Shown here: piece after piece, positions 6,809-8,675 of the stretch
Numbering within the stretch: position 1 is the stretch's first letter
Layout of the letters: every line of letters begins with the position of its first letter
Assembly (NCBI GenBank): GCA_030431945.1
Contig: JAUIIF010000162.1
Span: forward strand, 1-8,675
Direction of reading: 5' to 3'
Length of the DNA: 8,675 bases
Origin: Bacteroidia bacterium
GTDB taxonomy: Bacteria; Bacteroidota; Bacteroidia; Chitinophagales; Saprospiraceae
Notes under the pieces: model-generated
The model's database searches: none
Told to the model about the DNA's origin: nothing
Seen by the model: the letters and a program-made list of their open reading frames with translations, nothing else
Translations under genes and position numbers: made by a program

Positions 6809-8542
6809 TTACTTGCTTGCCTGGGAAAATGCCGGTTTTCCTGCAACGTAAGTAGCTAATACTTTTGTTTGCATGATGTCTTCGTCCGCACAGCTCAACA
6901 GGTTGTTGGAGAGCAGGATGAAGTCTGCCTGCATCATTGGTGCCAGGGTGCCGAGCCGGTCTTCCTGGAACGCGCCGTAGGCCGCGGCACCGGTGTAACT
7001 GTGGAGGCCTTCAGTGCGCGTCATCCGCTGCTCGGGGAAGAAAGTGGCTTTGCCGTCGGCGCGTTTGCGGGTAACGGTGGCGTAGAAGCTTTCGATGGGG
7101 TCTACGTCTTCTACCGGGGCATCCGTTCCGTTGACGATGACGGCACCGGCATCCAGCAGGCTGCGCCAGGGATAAGCGCCGGAGGCCGCCCGCTCGGTAC
7201 CGAGCCGGTTTTCGGCGAAGAGCGCATCAGACGTACAGTGAATACCCTGCATGGCGGCAATTACGCCCAGCTCCGCAAAGCGGGGAATGTCCGCAACGGC
7301 CAGGTGTTGGGCGTGCTCGATCCGCCAGCGTTTGTCGTCGCCCGGCTTTACGTATTTAGCCATCACGTTCAGCGTCTCCTGGTTGGCTTTATCGCCGATG
7401 GCGTGCACGCAGAGCTGCATGTTGTGCTGCTGGGCCAACTGGGCAATGCTGTCCACTGTTGCTACCAGGGTGGTGTTCTGGCCCACGAAGCCCGGGTTGT
7501 CGAAATAGGGCTCAAGCAGCCAGGCGCCGTAGCTGCCCAGCGCACCGTCGAGTTCCGTTTTAATGGCGGCGCAGGTGAAATTTTTGCCGTAGTGCGGCAG
7601 GCCATCCATATTGCCGGCCATTTCCTGGTAAGAATGACGCAGCATGACCCAGAGGTTCAGCTTCAGGGCGTTGGCTTCGTCTAGTTCTTTGTACCAGTCG
7701 ATTTCCCGGAATTTGGTACCGGCATCCTGAAAGCTGGTGACTCCTTTACGGAGGCATTCCTCCTGGGCGGCCTCAATGCCCAGCAGCCATTCTTCTTTGC
7801 GCGATTCCGGGGTCAGGGTCTGTATCCAGTTTTGGTAGGCATCGGTAATCAGGTCCATGGCCCGCTCCTCAAAGACGCCGGTCGGGTCACCGTTGGCATC
7901 GCGGAGTACACGGCCGCCACGGGGGTCCGGGGTTTCCCGGCTGACCCCGGCAATCTCCATTGCCTTTGCGTTGGCAAACAGACCGTGTCCGCTGGCGTGG
8001 CGCAGGATCACGGGATGGTTGAGGGTCATCTGGCTCAGTTCATCGTGGATGGGGTAGCCGCCCACGGAATGATCGTGGGGCTTGTCCCATTTTTCCTGGT
8101 GCCAGCCGCGGCCGCTGATCCAGTCACCTTCCGGTGTCTCCGCAGCCCGCTCGGCAACCATGGCGACGATTTCGTCCCAATTTTTTGATCGCAGGAAGTT
8201 GAGGTTCCGTAAACTGCTGCCCAGACCACTGAAGTGGGCGTGCCCTTCGATGAAGCCGGGCATTACGAACTGGCCGTCGGCGTTCAGGCGATCAGTACCG
8301 GCATCTATTTGCCGGGCCCAGGCACTCGTGTCGTTACCTACGGCCAGTACCCGCCCGCCCTGGCCGATGAGCATGGCCGTGGCACAGTAGTCCGTTGCCG
8401 GCGCAGTTTCCACGCCGGGGCAGTCTACTCCCGTCCAGATTTTTGCGTTGTAGACGAGGAGGTCCGCCTGGTTACCGGTTTCGGGTTCTCCCTGGCAGGC
8501 GCAGAGGAATAGGAGGCATAGGGTGGGGAATAGTAGTCTCAT
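6809..8542 (-). CDS. YtcJ-type metal-dependent amidohydrolase, predicted lipoprotein
   Basis: A 577-residue Amidohydro_3/YtcJ-family hydrolase, likely acting on an amide or related C-N bond; the substrate is unknown. The N-terminus MRLLFPTLCLLFLCAC is a lipoprotein signal with Cys16 as the lipidated residue (lipobox LCAC). Gln follows rather than Asp, fitting surface or outer-membrane-side retention. The metal-site motifs are complete: HAH (101-103) in PGFIEGHAHFSG, Lys328 in AIKTELDGALGSYGAWLLEP, His380 in HAIGDKA, His410 in IEHAQHL and Asp475 in NGTDAPVE. The C-terminal ADFILLS strand and VAGK belong to the composite beta-sandwich. A longer form beginning at TTG8605 would put 21 charged residues before the signal peptide, so ATG8542 is preferred. 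The YbhB-like gene follows on the same strand. Confidence 0.93.
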   Translation of the reverse strand: MRLLFPTLCLLFLCACQGEPETGNQADLLVYNAKIWTGVDCPGVETAPATDYCATAMLIGQGGRVLAVGNDTSAWARQIDAGTDRLNADGQFVMPGFIEGHAHFSGLGSSLRNLNFLRSKNWDEIVAMVAERAAETPEGDWISGRGWHQEKWDKPHDHSVGGYPIHDELSQMTLNHPVILRHASGHGLFANAKAMEIAGVSRETPDPRGGRVLRDANGDPTGVFEERAMDLITDAYQNWIQTLTPESRKEEWLLGIEAAQEECLRKGVTSFQDAGTKFREIDWYKELDEANALKLNLWVMLRHSYQEMAGNMDGLPHYGKNFTCAAIKTELDGALGSYGAWLLEPYFDNPGFVGQNTTLVATVDSIAQLAQQHNMQLCVHAIGDKANQETLNVMAKYVKPGDDKRWRIEHAQHLAVADIPRFAELGVIAAMQGIHCTSDALFAENRLGTERAASGAYPWRSLLDAGAVIVNGTDAPVEDVDPIESFYATVTRKRADGKATFFPEQRMTRTEGLHSYTGAAAYGAFQEDRLGTLAPMMQADFILLSNNLLSCADEDIMQTKVLATYVAGKPAFSQASK

Positions 8543-8592
8543 GAAGTGCTTTTTTTGTGGGCGCGAACGCAGGTGCAACAAGGGGGGTAAGG

Positions 8593-8625
8593 CAAAGTTC
8601 AACAACTTGGTTGCAAGACTGGCAA
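8593..8625 (-). promoter_or_regulatory. Weak candidate Bacteroidota-type promoter of the amidohydrolase gene
   Basis: On the minus strand, GAACTTTG (8600-8593) differs from TAnnTTTG only in its first base. A TTG lies 22 bases upstream of it (8625-8623), within the range used by Bacteroidota sigma factor. Transcription would begin a few tens of bases before ATG8542. The match is short and could be chance. Confidence 0.25.
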
Positions 8626-8675
8626 CGCCGGGTCGGAAGGGTAAATGTAGCTTTGATCCGGCTAGAAATACGGTC

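Noticed and set aside
6869..7684. A 271-codon plus-strand frame opposite the amidohydrolase
   Set aside because: It mirrors the codon pattern of the amidohydrolase, whose metal-site motifs fall in the same stretch; no recognisable domain.
8543..8605. A 21-codon N-terminal extension of the amidohydrolase from TTG8605
   Set aside because: It would place a charged segment ahead of a complete lipoprotein signal peptide and overlaps the candidate promoter.

Overview
The window most likely comes from a GC-rich member of the Bacteroidota, probably a Saprospiria/Lewinella-like bacterium. This is inferred from three things: a DUF5916 outer-membrane-type protein with a CBM9-like N-terminal domain, secretory signal peptides ending in Ala-Gln, and start regions that mostly lack a clear Shine-Dalgarno sequence. 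No RNA gene, mobile element, CRISPR array or long repeat was found. The six genes fill almost the whole window and the longest gap is about 130 bases.

Layout: (1) Minus strand, 2706 to 32: a secreted LysM/RlpA-type cell-wall protein, followed directly by a full-length ABC exporter of the PglK/MsbA type. The two probably form one transcription unit. (2) A divergent gap at about 2707-2833. (3) Plus strand, 2834 to 6249: the CBM9/DUF5916 outer-membrane protein, then an N-carbamoylputrescine amidase (AguB) of the agmatine-to-putrescine route. (4) Minus strand, 8542 to 6258, convergent with aguB: a YtcJ-type amidohydrolase lipoprotein, then a small YbhB/YbcL-type PEBP protein. (5) The last 133 bases are upstream DNA of the amidohydrolase gene and contain small inverted repeats.

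Functionally the region is a mix of cell-envelope genes (LysM/RlpA protein, lipid or glycolipid flippase-like exporter, DUF5916 barrel, exported amidohydrolase) and one polyamine gene. I see no convincing new multi-gene system. The most useful anomalies are two. The ABC exporter's reading frame clearly continues about 47 codons upstream of its first ATG, supplying the missing first membrane helix, yet that stretch contains no ATG, GTG or TTG. The RlpA-like domain of the neighbouring protein has lost the Asp of the family's usual NDRGP motif.
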